From the NCBI RefSeq assembly GCF_001298265.1, contig NZ_LGSZ01000022.1:62001-126000 (forward strand): a stretch of 64,000 nt of DNA, read 5' to 3'. A program made the position numbers and the translations under genes. Each line of letters starts with the position of its first letter. Position 1 is the stretch's first letter. The notes beneath the pieces are model-generated. The model did no database searches, was not told the DNA's origin, and was given only the letters and a program-made list of their open reading frames with translations. Source of the stretch: Allobosea vaviloviae (GTDB lineage Bacteria; Pseudomonadota; Alphaproteobacteria; Rhizobiales; Beijerinckiaceae). Of the stretch, positions 1-9,052 are shown one piece after another.

Positions 1-24
1 GCGTCGGGTCGAGAGCGTAGCGAA

Positions 25-1176
25 ATGTCGGGACAGGGTTTGAGGCGGCGCGCGCATGCGCATACCCGCTACCGGGTCGGCCATAATGTCTGTCTCCAGA
101 TCGCCGCCATCGTGGTGGCCTGCGGCGTCGGCTATGTCGCGCTCGATCCGGGGCCGGACGCGCAGATCCCCCTCCATGCGACGCCGCAGCGCGACGTCCT
201 GACGACCGGGTCCCTCGCTCCCTCATCAACGGCCTACCGAAATCTGCTGAATCCGGGATTCCTGCTGGGCACGACGCCGGGCTCCTTCGGTGGCGATCGG
301 CCGATGCAGGCCGGCCTCCAGCGCAACGCCTCACCGGAGCCGGTGACGGCTGTGCCCGTCCTGCCTGCGCCGCCGGTCCAGACGGCGTCCGTCCAGCCGA
401 CGCAGCCGACGGCTGCGACGCCTCTCGCGAGCGTGCTTGTCGATCCTCTAGCGTCTTCGCCGCAGGCGGTCTCCAAAATCGTCAAGGATGCGCCGCTGCC
501 GGCCCCGCGACCGGCCGAACTGAAACTCCCCGGGACGGCCGAGCCGCCGGCCATCGCCTTGCGCCAGCCGACGCGCCGCGAGAAGGTGGCCGCGGCTCCC
601 GCGCCGGCTGCCGAGGACAACCGCTCGTTCTTCGAAAAGCTCTTCGGCGGCGTGCGCCAGCCGAACGGCCCGGCGATGGCCTATGCCGCGCCCGAGGACG
701 ACGCCGTCGACCGCTCGCGCGGTCGCAGGCTCAGCCCGTCCTTCGGACCGCCTGTGACGACGGGGCAGGCCACCGCGATCTACGACATCAGCGCCAAGGT
801 CGTGCACATGCCCAATGGCGAGAAGCTGGAGGCGCATTCGGGCCTCGGCGACAAGATGGACGATCCGCGCTTCGCCCATGTCCGGATGAAGGGCGTGACA
901 CCGCCGCATACCTATACGCTCACCGAGCGAGAGGCGCTGTTCCACGGCCACCGCGCGTTGCGACTGAACCCGGTCGGCGGCAGCAGCGCGATCTATGGAC
1001 GCGCCGGCCTGCTGACCCATCCTTATCTTCTCGGCCCCGGCGGCGACTCGAACGGCTGCGTGTCCTTCAAGGACTATGAGCGCTTCCTGCAAGCCTATCT
1101 GCGCGGCGAGGTGAAGCGCCTCGTCGTCGTCGCCAGCATGCGGGACGCTCCGTCTTCGATGATCGCGTCGCGCTGA
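25..1176 (+). CDS. DUF2778 (Tlde1-like L,D-transpeptidase fold) membrane-anchored protein
   Basis: The protein has 383 residues. A hydrophobic segment at about residues 22-41 probably anchors it in the inner membrane. A long Pro/Ala-rich linker (about 45-245) follows, then a C-terminal domain (about 255-372) with the DUF2778 signature. That signature includes a His near 332 (THPYLLGPGG) and Cys345 in the motif GGDSNGCVSF, the His/Cys pair expected of L,D-transpeptidase-like enzymes. The family includes Tlde1 type VI effectors, but an anchor plus linker and no secretion genes nearby suggest a housekeeping periplasmic, peptidoglycan-related role; that is inference. It converges on topA across a strong hairpin. 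The start has a weak GAGAG upstream. Confidence 0.8.
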   Translation: MSGQGLRRRAHAHTRYRVGHNVCLQIAAIVVACGVGYVALDPGPDAQIPLHATPQRDVLTTGSLAPSSTAYRNLLNPGFLLGTTPGSFGGDRPMQAGLQRNASPEPVTAVPVLPAPPVQTASVQPTQPTAATPLASVLVDPLASSPQAVSKIVKDAPLPAPRPAELKLPGTAEPPAIALRQPTRREKVAAAPAPAAEDNRSFFEKLFGGVRQPNGPAMAYAAPEDDAVDRSRGRRLSPSFGPPVTTGQATAIYDISAKVVHMPNGEKLEAHSGLGDKMDDPRFAHVRMKGVTPPHTYTLTEREALFHGHRALRLNPVGGSSAIYGRAGLLTHPYLLGPGGDSNGCVSFKDYERFLQAYLRGEVKRLVVVASMRDAPSSMIASR

Positions 1177-1182
1177 CGCTGA

Positions 1183-1206
1183 CGGGCGCGTCGCAGGACG
1201 CGCCCG
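1183..1206. terminator. Hairpin between convergent genes, possible bidirectional terminator
   Basis: A perfect 10-bp stem (CGGGCGCGTC / GACGCGCCCG) with the loop GCAG lies in the 54-bp gap between the DUF2778 gene and topA, which converge. No T-tract follows on either strand, so intrinsic termination is plausible but not certain. Confidence 0.5.
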
Positions 1207-1230
1207 AGGCTCCGCGATCCAGCGCGCCGT

Positions 1231-3915
1231 TCAGCCTTTCGCGGCGGTCTTCGCCTTGGGCTTTGCCGCGGCCGTCTTGGGTTTCGCGACAGCTGCCTTG
1301 GGTTTCGCAGCAGCCTTGGCCTTTGCTGCGGCAGGCTTCTTCGCCGGCGCCTTGGCGGCTTTCGCCTTGCCCGGCCCCTTCACGCCGCTCGACTCCGCCT
1401 TGGCATTGACCAGCTCGACCGCCTGTTCGAGCGTGATCGCCTCCTGCGTCATCGCCTTGGGCAGGGTCGCGTTGACCTTGCCCCAGTTGACGTAAGGCCC
1501 GTATTTGCCGGCGCGCACCACGAGCTTGCCCCCACCGGGATGCTCTCCGAGATCACGGCCCGGCACGGCCGCGCCGCGTCCGAAGCGAGCGCCCGGACCG
1601 CCGCTCTCCTTGGCGACGATCAGGTCGATGGCGCGGTTGCCGCCGATCTGCAGGATGTCGTCGTCCTTGTCGATATTGGCGTAGGTCTTGCCGTGCTGGA
1701 CATAAGGCCCGTAGCGGCCGATGCCGGCGAGGATCGGCTCGCCGCTTTCGGGGTGCCTCGCGACCTCCTTGGGCAGCGACAGCAAGGCAAGCGCCGTTTC
1801 CAGATCGACGCTGCCCGGGCTCATGCCCTTGGGCAGGCTGGAGCGCTTGGGCTTCTCGCCCTCGCCGAGCTGGATATAGGGGCCGAAGCGCCCGTCGCGA
1901 ACCGTGACCTCGGCCTCCGTCACCGGATCCTTGCCGAGCACGCGAACGCCCGGCGCGCCGGTCCCGCCCTCAGTCGTGGCCTCGCCATCGGCAGCCTGGA
2001 CGGTGAGGGGGCGCGTGTAGCGGCATTCCGGATAATTCGAGCAGCCGACGAAAGCGCCGAACTTGCCGAGCTTCAGCGAGAGCTGGCCGGTGCCGCAGAC
2101 CTGGCAGGAGCGCGGATCGCTGCCATCCTCACGGGCCGGGAAGACATGGGCGCCGAGCACGCCGTTGAGCGCCTCCAGAACCTCGGTGACGCGCAGATCC
2201 TTGGTGTCGCCGATCGACTTGGTGAACTCCTCCCAGAATTCGCGCAGCAGCACCTTCCAGTCGATCTCGGCGTTCGAGACGCGGTCGAGCTTCTCTTCGA
2301 GGTTCGCCGTGAAGTCGAACTCGACATAGCGCTTGAAGAAGCTCTCCAGGAACGCCGTCACCAGCATGCCCTTGTCCTCGGGTACGAGGCGCTTCTTCTC
2401 GATGCGGACATATTCGCGGTCGCGCAGCGTCGAGAGCGTCGCGGCATAGGTCGAAGGCCGGCCGATGCCGAGCTCTTCCATGCGCTTGACGAGGCTCGCT
2501 TCCGAATAGCGCGGCGGCGGCTCGGTGAAGTGCTGGTCGGCGGCGATGGCACGCTTTTCGAGCGGCTCGCCATCCTTCATCGCCGGCAGCTTCTTGGAGT
2601 CCTCGTCCTCCTCGTCGTCGCGGCTCTCCTGGTACAGCGTCAGGAAGCCGTCGAAGAGCGTGACCTGGCCGGTGGCGCGCAGCTCGAGATCGCGGCCGGC
2701 GACCTTGGCGGCGATGTCGACCGTGGTGCGCTCCAGCGAGGCCGATTCCATCTGGCTGGCGATGGTGCGCTTCCAGATCAGCTCGTAGAGCTTGGCCTGC
2801 TCGGGTTCGAGATGGCGCATGACGGTCGCCGGCAGACGGCCGAGATCGGTCGGCCGGATCGCCTCATGGGCCTCCTGCGCGTTCTTGGCCTTGACGGTGT
2901 ATTTGCGCGGTACACCCGGCACATAGGCGTCGCCGAATTCCTTGCCGATGACGCTGCGCGCGGCGCTGATCGCCGAGGGGTCCATGTCGACGCCGTCGGT
3001 CCGCATATAGGTGATCAGGCCGACGGTCTCGCCGCCGATATCGACGCCCTCATAGAGCCGCTGCGCCAGCTGCATGGTTCGCGCAGGCGCCAGCCCGAGC
3101 TTGCGGGAGGCCTCCTGCTGCAGCGTCGAGGTCTGGAAGGGCGGCTGGGGGTGGCGCTTGACCGGCTTGGCCTCGACGCTGGCGACGCTGAAGGCCGCCG
3201 TATCGAGCGCCTCCTTGAAGGCCCTGGCCTCGTCGCCGCTGCCGATGTCGAGTCGTGTGATCTTCTTGCCGTCGGCGCCGACGAGGCGCGCATCGAAGAC
3301 GCCGCCTGCGGCCGTCGCCAGCGTCGCCACCAGAGACCAGTATTCGCGCGCCCGGAAGGCCTCGATCTCGCGCTCGCGGTCGCAGACGATGCGCAGCGCC
3401 ACCGATTGCACGCGGCCGGCCGAGCGGGCGCCGGGCAGCTTGCGCCAGAGCACCGGAGAGAGGGTGAAGCCGACGAGATAGTCCAGCGCCCGGCGTGCCA
3501 GATAGGCATCGACCAGCGCCTGGTCGACCTGGCGCGGATTGGCGAGCGCGGTCTGCACCGCGTCTTTGGTGACGGCGTTGAAGGTGACGCGCTCGACCGG
3601 GATGCCCTTCAGCGCCTTCTTGTTGTTGAGCGCCTCCAGCACATGCCAGGAGATCGCCTCGCCCTCGCGGTCGGGGTCGGTTGCGAGGATCAGCTTCTCG
3701 GCACCCTTCAGCGCCTTGACGATCTCGGCGACCTGCTTGGCGCCGCGCCCCTCGATCTCCCATTTCATCGCGAAGTCATGCTCGGGATCGACCGAGCCGT
3801 CCTTGGCCGGCAGGTCGCGGATATGCCCGAACGAGGCGATCACCTCGTAGTCGGATCCGAGATACTTGTTGATCGTCTTGGCCTTGGCCGGCGACTCGAC
3901 GACGAGGAGCTTCAT
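1231..3915 (-). CDS. topA: DNA topoisomerase I
   Basis: This type IA topoisomerase relaxes negative supercoils in the cytoplasm. The 894-residue protein starts with a Toprim domain (LLVVESPAKAKTI) that includes the DPDREGEA acidic motif near residue 80. The catalytic tyrosine is Tyr303 in TYMRTDG. A zinc-binding CQVCGTG...GCSNYPEC module lies near 600-630, followed by several topoisomerase C-terminal repeats (RFGPYIQ, RYGPYVQ, KYGPYVN). The last ~45 residues are an Ala/Lys/Pro tail, probably a nonspecific DNA-binding extension. In related genomes topA usually follows dprA; here pyrBC, plsY and dprA lie beyond it in the opposite orientation. Length fits alphaproteobacterial TopA. Confidence 0.97.
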   Translation of the reverse strand: MKLLVVESPAKAKTINKYLGSDYEVIASFGHIRDLPAKDGSVDPEHDFAMKWEIEGRGAKQVAEIVKALKGAEKLILATDPDREGEAISWHVLEALNNKKALKGIPVERVTFNAVTKDAVQTALANPRQVDQALVDAYLARRALDYLVGFTLSPVLWRKLPGARSAGRVQSVALRIVCDREREIEAFRAREYWSLVATLATAAGGVFDARLVGADGKKITRLDIGSGDEARAFKEALDTAAFSVASVEAKPVKRHPQPPFQTSTLQQEASRKLGLAPARTMQLAQRLYEGVDIGGETVGLITYMRTDGVDMDPSAISAARSVIGKEFGDAYVPGVPRKYTVKAKNAQEAHEAIRPTDLGRLPATVMRHLEPEQAKLYELIWKRTIASQMESASLERTTVDIAAKVAGRDLELRATGQVTLFDGFLTLYQESRDDEEDEDSKKLPAMKDGEPLEKRAIAADQHFTEPPPRYSEASLVKRMEELGIGRPSTYAATLSTLRDREYVRIEKKRLVPEDKGMLVTAFLESFFKRYVEFDFTANLEEKLDRVSNAEIDWKVLLREFWEEFTKSIGDTKDLRVTEVLEALNGVLGAHVFPAREDGSDPRSCQVCGTGQLSLKLGKFGAFVGCSNYPECRYTRPLTVQAADGEATTEGGTGAPGVRVLGKDPVTEAEVTVRDGRFGPYIQLGEGEKPKRSSLPKGMSPGSVDLETALALLSLPKEVARHPESGEPILAGIGRYGPYVQHGKTYANIDKDDDILQIGGNRAIDLIVAKESGGPGARFGRGAAVPGRDLGEHPGGGKLVVRAGKYGPYVNWGKVNATLPKAMTQEAITLEQAVELVNAKAESSGVKGPGKAKAAKAPAKKPAAAKAKAAAKPKAAVAKPKTAAAKPKAKTAAKG

Positions 3916-4165
3916 GGTGCGGTGTCTCGCTAATAGCCTCCTCGGAGCGCGAAATGCACCCTGAGGCGATCTCGCGACCGGCGAAAGACCCGGCGGTTCG
4001 GAATTGCGCGCGAAAGTGGTTCAGGGAATAGGCCGTGTCAAACGCCGATTGCATGTCGGCGGCCTGGGGCGGCCTTTTGGTCACAGTCCCCGCAGAGCGC
4101 CCTGACATGGCGCGTCGGCGGCCTCGGCACAAGGGTCACACGGCCGGCGCGATCCCAGCCGCCGC

Positions 4166-5296
4166 TCAGCCCAGCGCCTCATACAGCTTCGTCAGGAAGC
4201 CGTCGAAGGACGCGCCGTCGATCCAGCGCAGCACGGCGACGAGATCGGTCTTCGGATCGACCAGGATCACGTTGGTGCCGGCGCCCAGCGCCCAGAAGGC
4301 GCTCTCGGGCACGCCCGGCTTGGGCGAAGGCCCGCGGTTGAGCCACCAGAGATAGCCGTAGTTCGCCAGTGTCGGCGACGGCGAGACCATCTGCGCGATC
4401 CAGTCGAGCGCGATCAGGGAGCGTCCGCCCCAGTCTCCGCCACGCGCCATCAGCAGCCCGAAGCGGGCATGGTCGCGCGCCCCGATGAACAGCCCGCCGC
4501 CCCAATGCCCGCCGCCCGGCACCGACTGGATGCGCTGCCCGTCGATCTCGACGAAGGAAGTCTCGTAGCCCTGCCAGTCCCAATCGGTGGAGGCGCCGAT
4601 CGGGGCCATGATCCGCTCGCGCAGCACTTCCGGCAAAGGGCGGCGGAAGCGCTGCAGCAGGCAATAGCCGAGCAGGTTCACCCGCACATCGTTGTATTCG
4701 TAGAAGCTGCCGGGCTTGTGCATCTCGCGGCGCTGGCCCTTGCGGCTGTTGTCGGCACCGGGGCCGATCTGCCGGTTGTGATCGACCTGGTCGGATTTCC
4801 CGAAGATCTCGCCCCGCCATTCGCTGGATTGCTGCAGCAGGTGCCGCCAGGTGATCTGCGCGTTGTGATCGCCTTCGAAAAACGGACCGGCCACGCTCTT
4901 GGCCACCGGCTCGTCGAGATCGGCGATCAGACCATCCTGCACCGCAAGGCCAGCCAGCACGCAAAGATAGCTCTTGGCGATCGAGAAGGTCATGTCGGCG
5001 CGGTTGGTATCGCCCCATTCGGCGACGATCCTGCCGGCCTTGAGCACGAGCCCTGCTGGCCCGCCGCGTTCGCGCACAGACCCGACGATCTCGGTCCACG
5101 GCCCGCTCTCGTTCCATTCCCGATTCCCGACATAGCTGCCATCGGGGTAGAACAGGCTGCGCGGCCAGGGGCTGTCATGCGCCTCCGCGAAGGCCACGGC
5201 AGCGGCAAGCCGGGCCGGATCGAAGCCGGCTTCGACTGGGGCGATCGTGTTCCAGGTCGCTCCATGTGTGGCCGGGACAAAGGCGTCGGTGGACAA
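4166..5296 (-). CDS. Serine hydrolase, beta-lactamase/class C family
   Basis: This is a penicillin-binding/esterase-type serine hydrolase of 376 residues. The nucleophile motif is SIAK (Ser105-Lys108), the second motif YND lies in YEYNDVRVN near residue 207, and a GAGTN segment near the C-terminus replaces the KTG/HTG triad. No signal peptide is apparent, so it may be cytoplasmic; the substrate is unknown (6-aminohexanoate hydrolase-like esterases and EstB-type enzymes share the fold). I chose a TTG start because GAGGAG lies six bases upstream. An ATG 44 codons further out would add an Arg-rich stretch with no family support. It is divergent from pyrB. Confidence 0.82.
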   Translation of the reverse strand: MSTDAFVPATHGATWNTIAPVEAGFDPARLAAAVAFAEAHDSPWPRSLFYPDGSYVGNREWNESGPWTEIVGSVRERGGPAGLVLKAGRIVAEWGDTNRADMTFSIAKSYLCVLAGLAVQDGLIADLDEPVAKSVAGPFFEGDHNAQITWRHLLQQSSEWRGEIFGKSDQVDHNRQIGPGADNSRKGQRREMHKPGSFYEYNDVRVNLLGYCLLQRFRRPLPEVLRERIMAPIGASTDWDWQGYETSFVEIDGQRIQSVPGGGHWGGGLFIGARDHARFGLLMARGGDWGGRSLIALDWIAQMVSPSPTLANYGYLWWLNRGPSPKPGVPESAFWALGAGTNVILVDPKTDLVAVLRWIDGASFDGFLTKLYEALG

Positions 5297-5438
5297 GGCG
5301 TGCTCCTCGGCAGCGTTGCGTGAACGACTGCAGGCGTAGCGCCGTTTCACGCGCGCCGCCATCCGGCGAGCCGCATGGTGACAACGGAATCCGAACGCTT
5401 GCGCCGCGCCCGACTCGCGCCTAAACACCCCTCTTCAA

Positions 5439-6383
5439 ATGACATCGCCAGCTCCGCTCTATCCGCACCGGCATCTCCTCGGCATCGAGGGGCTCTCCCA
5501 TTTGGACATCGAGGCGCTGCTGGACAGGGCCGACGCCTATGTCGCGCTCTCCCGGCAGGTCGAGAAAAAGACGGCCACCTTGCGCGGCCGCACCCAGATC
5601 AACCTGTTTTTCGAGCCCTCGACGCGGACGCAGGCCTCCTTCGAGCTCGCCGGCAAGCGGCTCGGCGCCGACGTCATGAACATGTCGGTCGCCTCCTCCT
5701 CGGTGAAGAAGGGCGAGACGCTGATCGACACCGCGGCGACGCTGAACGCGATGCGGCCGGACATCATTGTGGTGCGTCACCATGCGGCCGGAGCGGTGAA
5801 CCTGCTCGCGCGCAAGGTCGGCTGCTCGGTGGTGAATGCCGGCGACGGCGCCCATGAGCACCCGACGCAGGCGCTGCTGGACGCCCTGACGATCCGCCGC
5901 AACAAGGGCCGCATCGCCGGGCTGACGGTGGCGATCTGCGGCGACATCCTGCATTCGCGCGTGGCCCGCTCCAACATCATCCTGCTGAACGCTCTCGGAG
6001 CGAAGGTGCGCCTGATCGCGCCCTCGACCCTGCTGCCGGCCGGCATCGAGCGCATGGGCGTCGAGATCTTCACCGACATGAACAAGGGGCTGGACGGCGC
6101 CGACATCGTGATGATGCTGCGCCTCCAGCTCGAGCGCATGCATGGCGCCTTCGTACCGTCCTCGAAGGAATACTTCCGCTATTATGGGCTCGACCGCGAC
6201 AAGCTTGAGCGCGCGCAGGCCGACGCGCTTGTGATGCATCCCGGCCCGATGAATCGCGGCGTCGAAATCTCCTCGGAGGTTGCCGATGGCGCCCAGTCGC
6301 TGATCCGCGAGCAGGTCGAGATGGGCGTCGCGGTCCGCATGGCGGTGCTCGACGCGCTGGCGCAGCACCTCCCCAATGTCTGA
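5439..6383 (+). CDS. pyrB: Aspartate carbamoyltransferase catalytic subunit
   Basis: This enzyme condenses carbamoyl phosphate and L-aspartate to N-carbamoyl-aspartate, the committed step of de novo pyrimidine synthesis. The 314-residue protein shows the carbamoyl-phosphate loop STRTQASFE (Ser61-Thr64), the mobile-loop region around SSVKKGET, and HPTQALLD at 141-148. It ends with the typical VLDALAQ helix. It lies directly before the dihydroorotase-like gene. No pyrI regulatory subunit is present, consistent with an ATCase that partners with a dihydroorotase homologue. Confidence 0.97.
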   Translation: MTSPAPLYPHRHLLGIEGLSHLDIEALLDRADAYVALSRQVEKKTATLRGRTQINLFFEPSTRTQASFELAGKRLGADVMNMSVASSSVKKGETLIDTAATLNAMRPDIIVVRHHAAGAVNLLARKVGCSVVNAGDGAHEHPTQALLDALTIRRNKGRIAGLTVAICGDILHSRVARSNIILLNALGAKVRLIAPSTLLPAGIERMGVEIFTDMNKGLDGADIVMMLRLQLERMHGAFVPSSKEYFRYYGLDRDKLERAQADALVMHPGPMNRGVEISSEVADGAQSLIREQVEMGVAVRMAVLDALAQHLPNV

Positions 6384-6408
6384 GCCGAGAGCGCGAACGG
6401 AACCGGGC

Positions 6409-7713
6409 ATGGCCGAGCTTCAGGACATCGCGATCGTCAATGCGCGTCTCGTCGACCCGGCCACGGGCCGCGACGAGCGGGGCTCATTGCTGCTGCGCGG
6501 CGGCACCATCGCCTCGGTTGGCTGGGGCGAGGCTGCTCCTGCGACGGGAGAGGGTGTCCGCCGCATCGACGCGAGCGGGCTCGTCGTGGCGCCTGGCCTT
6601 GTCGATCTGCGTGCCTTTCTCGGCGAGCCCGGGGCCGAGTTCCGCGAGACGCTGGGCTCCGGCTCGCAGGCGGCGGCTGCCGGCGGCGTCACCACCATCG
6701 TCTGCCGGCCCGACACCGATCCGCCGATCGACGATCCCGCGATCATCGACTTCATCAAGCGCCGCGCCCGCGACAAGGCGATCGTCAACGTGCTGCCCTG
6801 CGCCGCCCTGACAAAGGGCCTGCACGGCAAGGAGATCACCGAATTCGGCCTGCTGCTGGAGGCCGGCGCGGTCGCCTTCGGGGATGGCGCGAAGGCCCTG
6901 CGCAACCCGCAGATCATGCGTCGCGCCCTGATCTATGCCCGCGACTTCGACGCCCTGATCATGAATCATGTCGAGGATCCCGACCTGCGCGGCTCCGGCG
7001 TCATGAACGAAGGCGAGTTCGCCAGCCGCAAAGGCCTGCCCGGCATTCCGCGCGAGGCCGAGACGGTGATGCTGGAGCGCGACATCCGTCTCGCCCGGGC
7101 GACAGGCGGGCGCTACCACGCCGCCATGATCTCGTGTTCCGACTCGGTCGAGCTCGTGCGCCGGGCGAAGGCCGAGGGTCTACGCGTCACCTGCGGCGCC
7201 TCGATCAACAATCTGACGCTGAACGAGAACGACGTTGGCGACTACCGCACCTTCTGCAAGGTCTCGCCGCCGCTGCGCGACGAGCAGGAGCGGCTGGCGC
7301 TGGTCGCGGCGCTGGCGGAGGGGGTGATCGACGTCGTCGTCTCCGACCACGACCCGCAGGACGTCGAGACCAAGCGCCAGCCCTTCGCCGAGGCCGCCGA
7401 TGGCGCGCTGGGCATCGAAACCCTGCTGTCCGCCTCGCTGCGCATGGTCCAGGCCGGCCAGATCGCCTTGCCTGACCTGCTGGCGGCGCTCTCGACGCGG
7501 CCCGCCAAACTCCTCGGGCTCGGCTGCGGCCGGCTCGCCCCCGGCGCACCGGCCGACCTCATGCTGCTCGACCTCGACGCTCCCTACGTCGTCGACAAGC
7601 GCAAGCTGAAGTCGCGGGCCAAGAACTCGCCCTTCGACGAGGCGCGGCTGGAGGGCATCGTGCAGACCACCTTCGTCGGTGGCCGTGCGGTTTATGAGAT
7701 GCGCACCGGCTGA
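6409..7713 (+). CDS. pyrC: Dihydroorotase-like protein (PyrC'), probably non-catalytic partner of PyrB
   Basis: It belongs to the amidohydrolase/dihydroorotase family (434 residues) and has the family frame: VDLR after the first strands, GGVTT, and VSDHDPQ near the C-terminus. The metal-binding H-x-H expected after VDxR is replaced by RAFLGEPG, and the histidine expected in the 'H-x-S' strand is replaced by ISCSDS. Only IMNHVEDP and SDHD keep likely ligands. Known PyrC' proteins (for example in Pseudomonas) are inactive but needed for ATCase assembly, which fits the adjacency to pyrB. Many automatic annotations would call it active pyrC. An in-frame ATG 33 bases upstream overlaps the pyrB stop; I prefer the inner ATG, where the protein aligns with homologues (MAELQDIAIVNARL). 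Confidence 0.85.
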   Translation: MAELQDIAIVNARLVDPATGRDERGSLLLRGGTIASVGWGEAAPATGEGVRRIDASGLVVAPGLVDLRAFLGEPGAEFRETLGSGSQAAAAGGVTTIVCRPDTDPPIDDPAIIDFIKRRARDKAIVNVLPCAALTKGLHGKEITEFGLLLEAGAVAFGDGAKALRNPQIMRRALIYARDFDALIMNHVEDPDLRGSGVMNEGEFASRKGLPGIPREAETVMLERDIRLARATGGRYHAAMISCSDSVELVRRAKAEGLRVTCGASINNLTLNENDVGDYRTFCKVSPPLRDEQERLALVAALAEGVIDVVVSDHDPQDVETKRQPFAEAADGALGIETLLSASLRMVQAGQIALPDLLAALSTRPAKLLGLGCGRLAPGAPADLMLLDLDAPYVVDKRKLKSRAKNSPFDEARLEGIVQTTFVGGRAVYEMRTG

Positions 7714-7762
7714 GCTGGCAATCGCGCGCCGCGCCCAGCCGGTGCAAACTGCTTTCGAACCA

Positions 7763-8203
7763 TCAGACCTGAGAGGCGGAGGCCTTGTTGCGCGAGCGGC
7801 GCGGCTTGGCTGCGCGCTTAGGTGATTGGACGGGCGACATGGTCACGAAGACCGGGTTGGGCGAATGATCCAGGGTTGCGCCCGTGCTGGCATCGACGAC
7901 GATACCGACGACACCGCCCACCAGAATATTTCCGGCCATGCCTGCGGCACCGCCGCCGCTGACCTCGGTCTTCACCGCGACCTGCTGCGAGTGATGGCCT
8001 GGCAGCTCGAAGGTGGCGATAAATTCCTGCTTGCGGCTGATGGGGAATGTGCAAGGCGTCGCGTTGCAGACGAGCCCCGTGGAGGTCAGAACCTTTGCGC
8101 CGGGCGGCTCCGAGTTGAAGGTAACGTCCTCGTTGGACCCCCGCGTCACCGTCCCGCACGCGCTGACGCTGAGCGCGACAGCGATCGTCATCAAAATTCG
8201 CAT
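7763..8203 (-). CDS. Putative lipoprotein with PEGA-like repeat
   Basis: This is a 146-residue protein with a lipoprotein signal: a hydrophobic stretch, then the lipobox LSVSAC with Cys16. The next part (FNSEPPGAKVLTSTG...TPCTFPI) resembles PEGA-type surface domains, which have an 'S-x-PPGA-x-V' core. A Gly/Ala-rich hydrophobic stretch at about 85-108 and a basic C-terminal tail follow. Its function is unknown. It sits alone between the pyrimidine genes and plsY on the opposite strand, interrupting an otherwise co-directional cluster. Confidence 0.72.
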   Translation of the reverse strand: MRILMTIAVALSVSACGTVTRGSNEDVTFNSEPPGAKVLTSTGLVCNATPCTFPISRKQEFIATFELPGHHSQQVAVKTEVSGGGAAGMAGNILVGGVVGIVVDASTGATLDHSPNPVFVTMSPVQSPKRAAKPRRSRNKASASQV

Positions 8204-8422
8204 TGTTTCAAGCCCCTAGGTCAGTCCCCTCAAGCGCTGGTGGCATACGTGAGTTGGCAAGTCGAGCATCCGAACGGCGCTCGTGGAGGTTATCCCAAGG
8301 CGCCGCGATCAGGGTCTTGGCCTTGAAAGACAATCCGCATCACATGCCGGCGCGAAAACGCCGTTTCCACGTCCGGTTTCGTGCTCTAACTATGGCGAGG
8401 CGAAGCAGGGCAAGGAACCGGC

Positions 8423-9046
8423 ATGCAGGAGACGTTGAACTGGGGCCTGTCCTGGCCTGCCTTCGGCCTGGCGCTCGCTGTCGGCTACCTGCTGGGCTCG
8501 ATCCCCTTCGGCATCGTCCTGACGAAGCTGAGCGGCGGCACGGATCCGCGCAGCATCGGCTCGGGCAATATCGGCGCGACCAATGTCCTGCGCACCGGCA
8601 ACAAGAAGCTCGCCGCGCTGACGCTGCTCGGTGACATGCTCAAGGGCACGGTCGCCGTCCTGGTCGGATTCTACGTTCTGGGCGGTCCCAAGGCTGCGCT
8701 CGTCGCCGGGCTTGGCGCCTTCCTCGGCCATCTCTTCCCGGTCTGGATCGGCTTCAGGGGCGGCAAGGGCGTCGCCACCTATCTCGGCGTGTTGATCGGT
8801 CTCGCCTGGCCGGCCGCGCTCGCCTTTGCGGCGATCTGGCTCTCGGTCGCCAAGCTCTCGAAATACTCCTCTCTGGCGGCTCTGACGGCGAGCGTCGCGA
8901 CGCCGCTCATCATGTGGTTCGCCATGGGCCACCGACAGGCGGCCCTGCTCATGGCCCTGCTGGCGGCCCTTCTCTGGATCATGCATCGCGAGAACATCGC
9001 CCGACTGCTCTCGGGCGGTGAGGGCAAGATCGGCGGGAAGGGCTGA
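8423..9046 (+). CDS. plsY: Glycerol-3-phosphate acyltransferase PlsY
   Basis: PlsY transfers the acyl group from acyl-phosphate to glycerol-3-phosphate, the first acylation of phospholipid synthesis, in the inner membrane. The 207-residue protein has about five membrane helices and the family motifs [26 protein letters not shown] and a C-terminal IMHRENI...LL. Six bases separate it from dprA, so the two are probably co-transcribed, the usual arrangement in Hyphomicrobiales. Confidence 0.96.
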   Translation: MQETLNWGLSWPAFGLALAVGYLLGSIPFGIVLTKLSGGTDPRSIGSGNIGATNVLRTGNKKLAALTLLGDMLKGTVAVLVGFYVLGGPKAALVAGLGAFLGHLFPVWIGFRGGKGVATYLGVLIGLAWPAALAFAAIWLSVAKLSKYSSLAALTASVATPLIMWFAMGHRQAALLMALLAALLWIMHRENIARLLSGGEGKIGGKG

Positions 9047-9052
9047 CGCGGC

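Noticed and set aside
1540-3933. A 797-codon frame opposite topA
   Set aside because: Antisense shadow; topA has complete motifs.
3776-4132. A 118-codon frame overlapping the topA start
   Set aside because: It reads the topA N-terminus in another frame and has no motif of its own.
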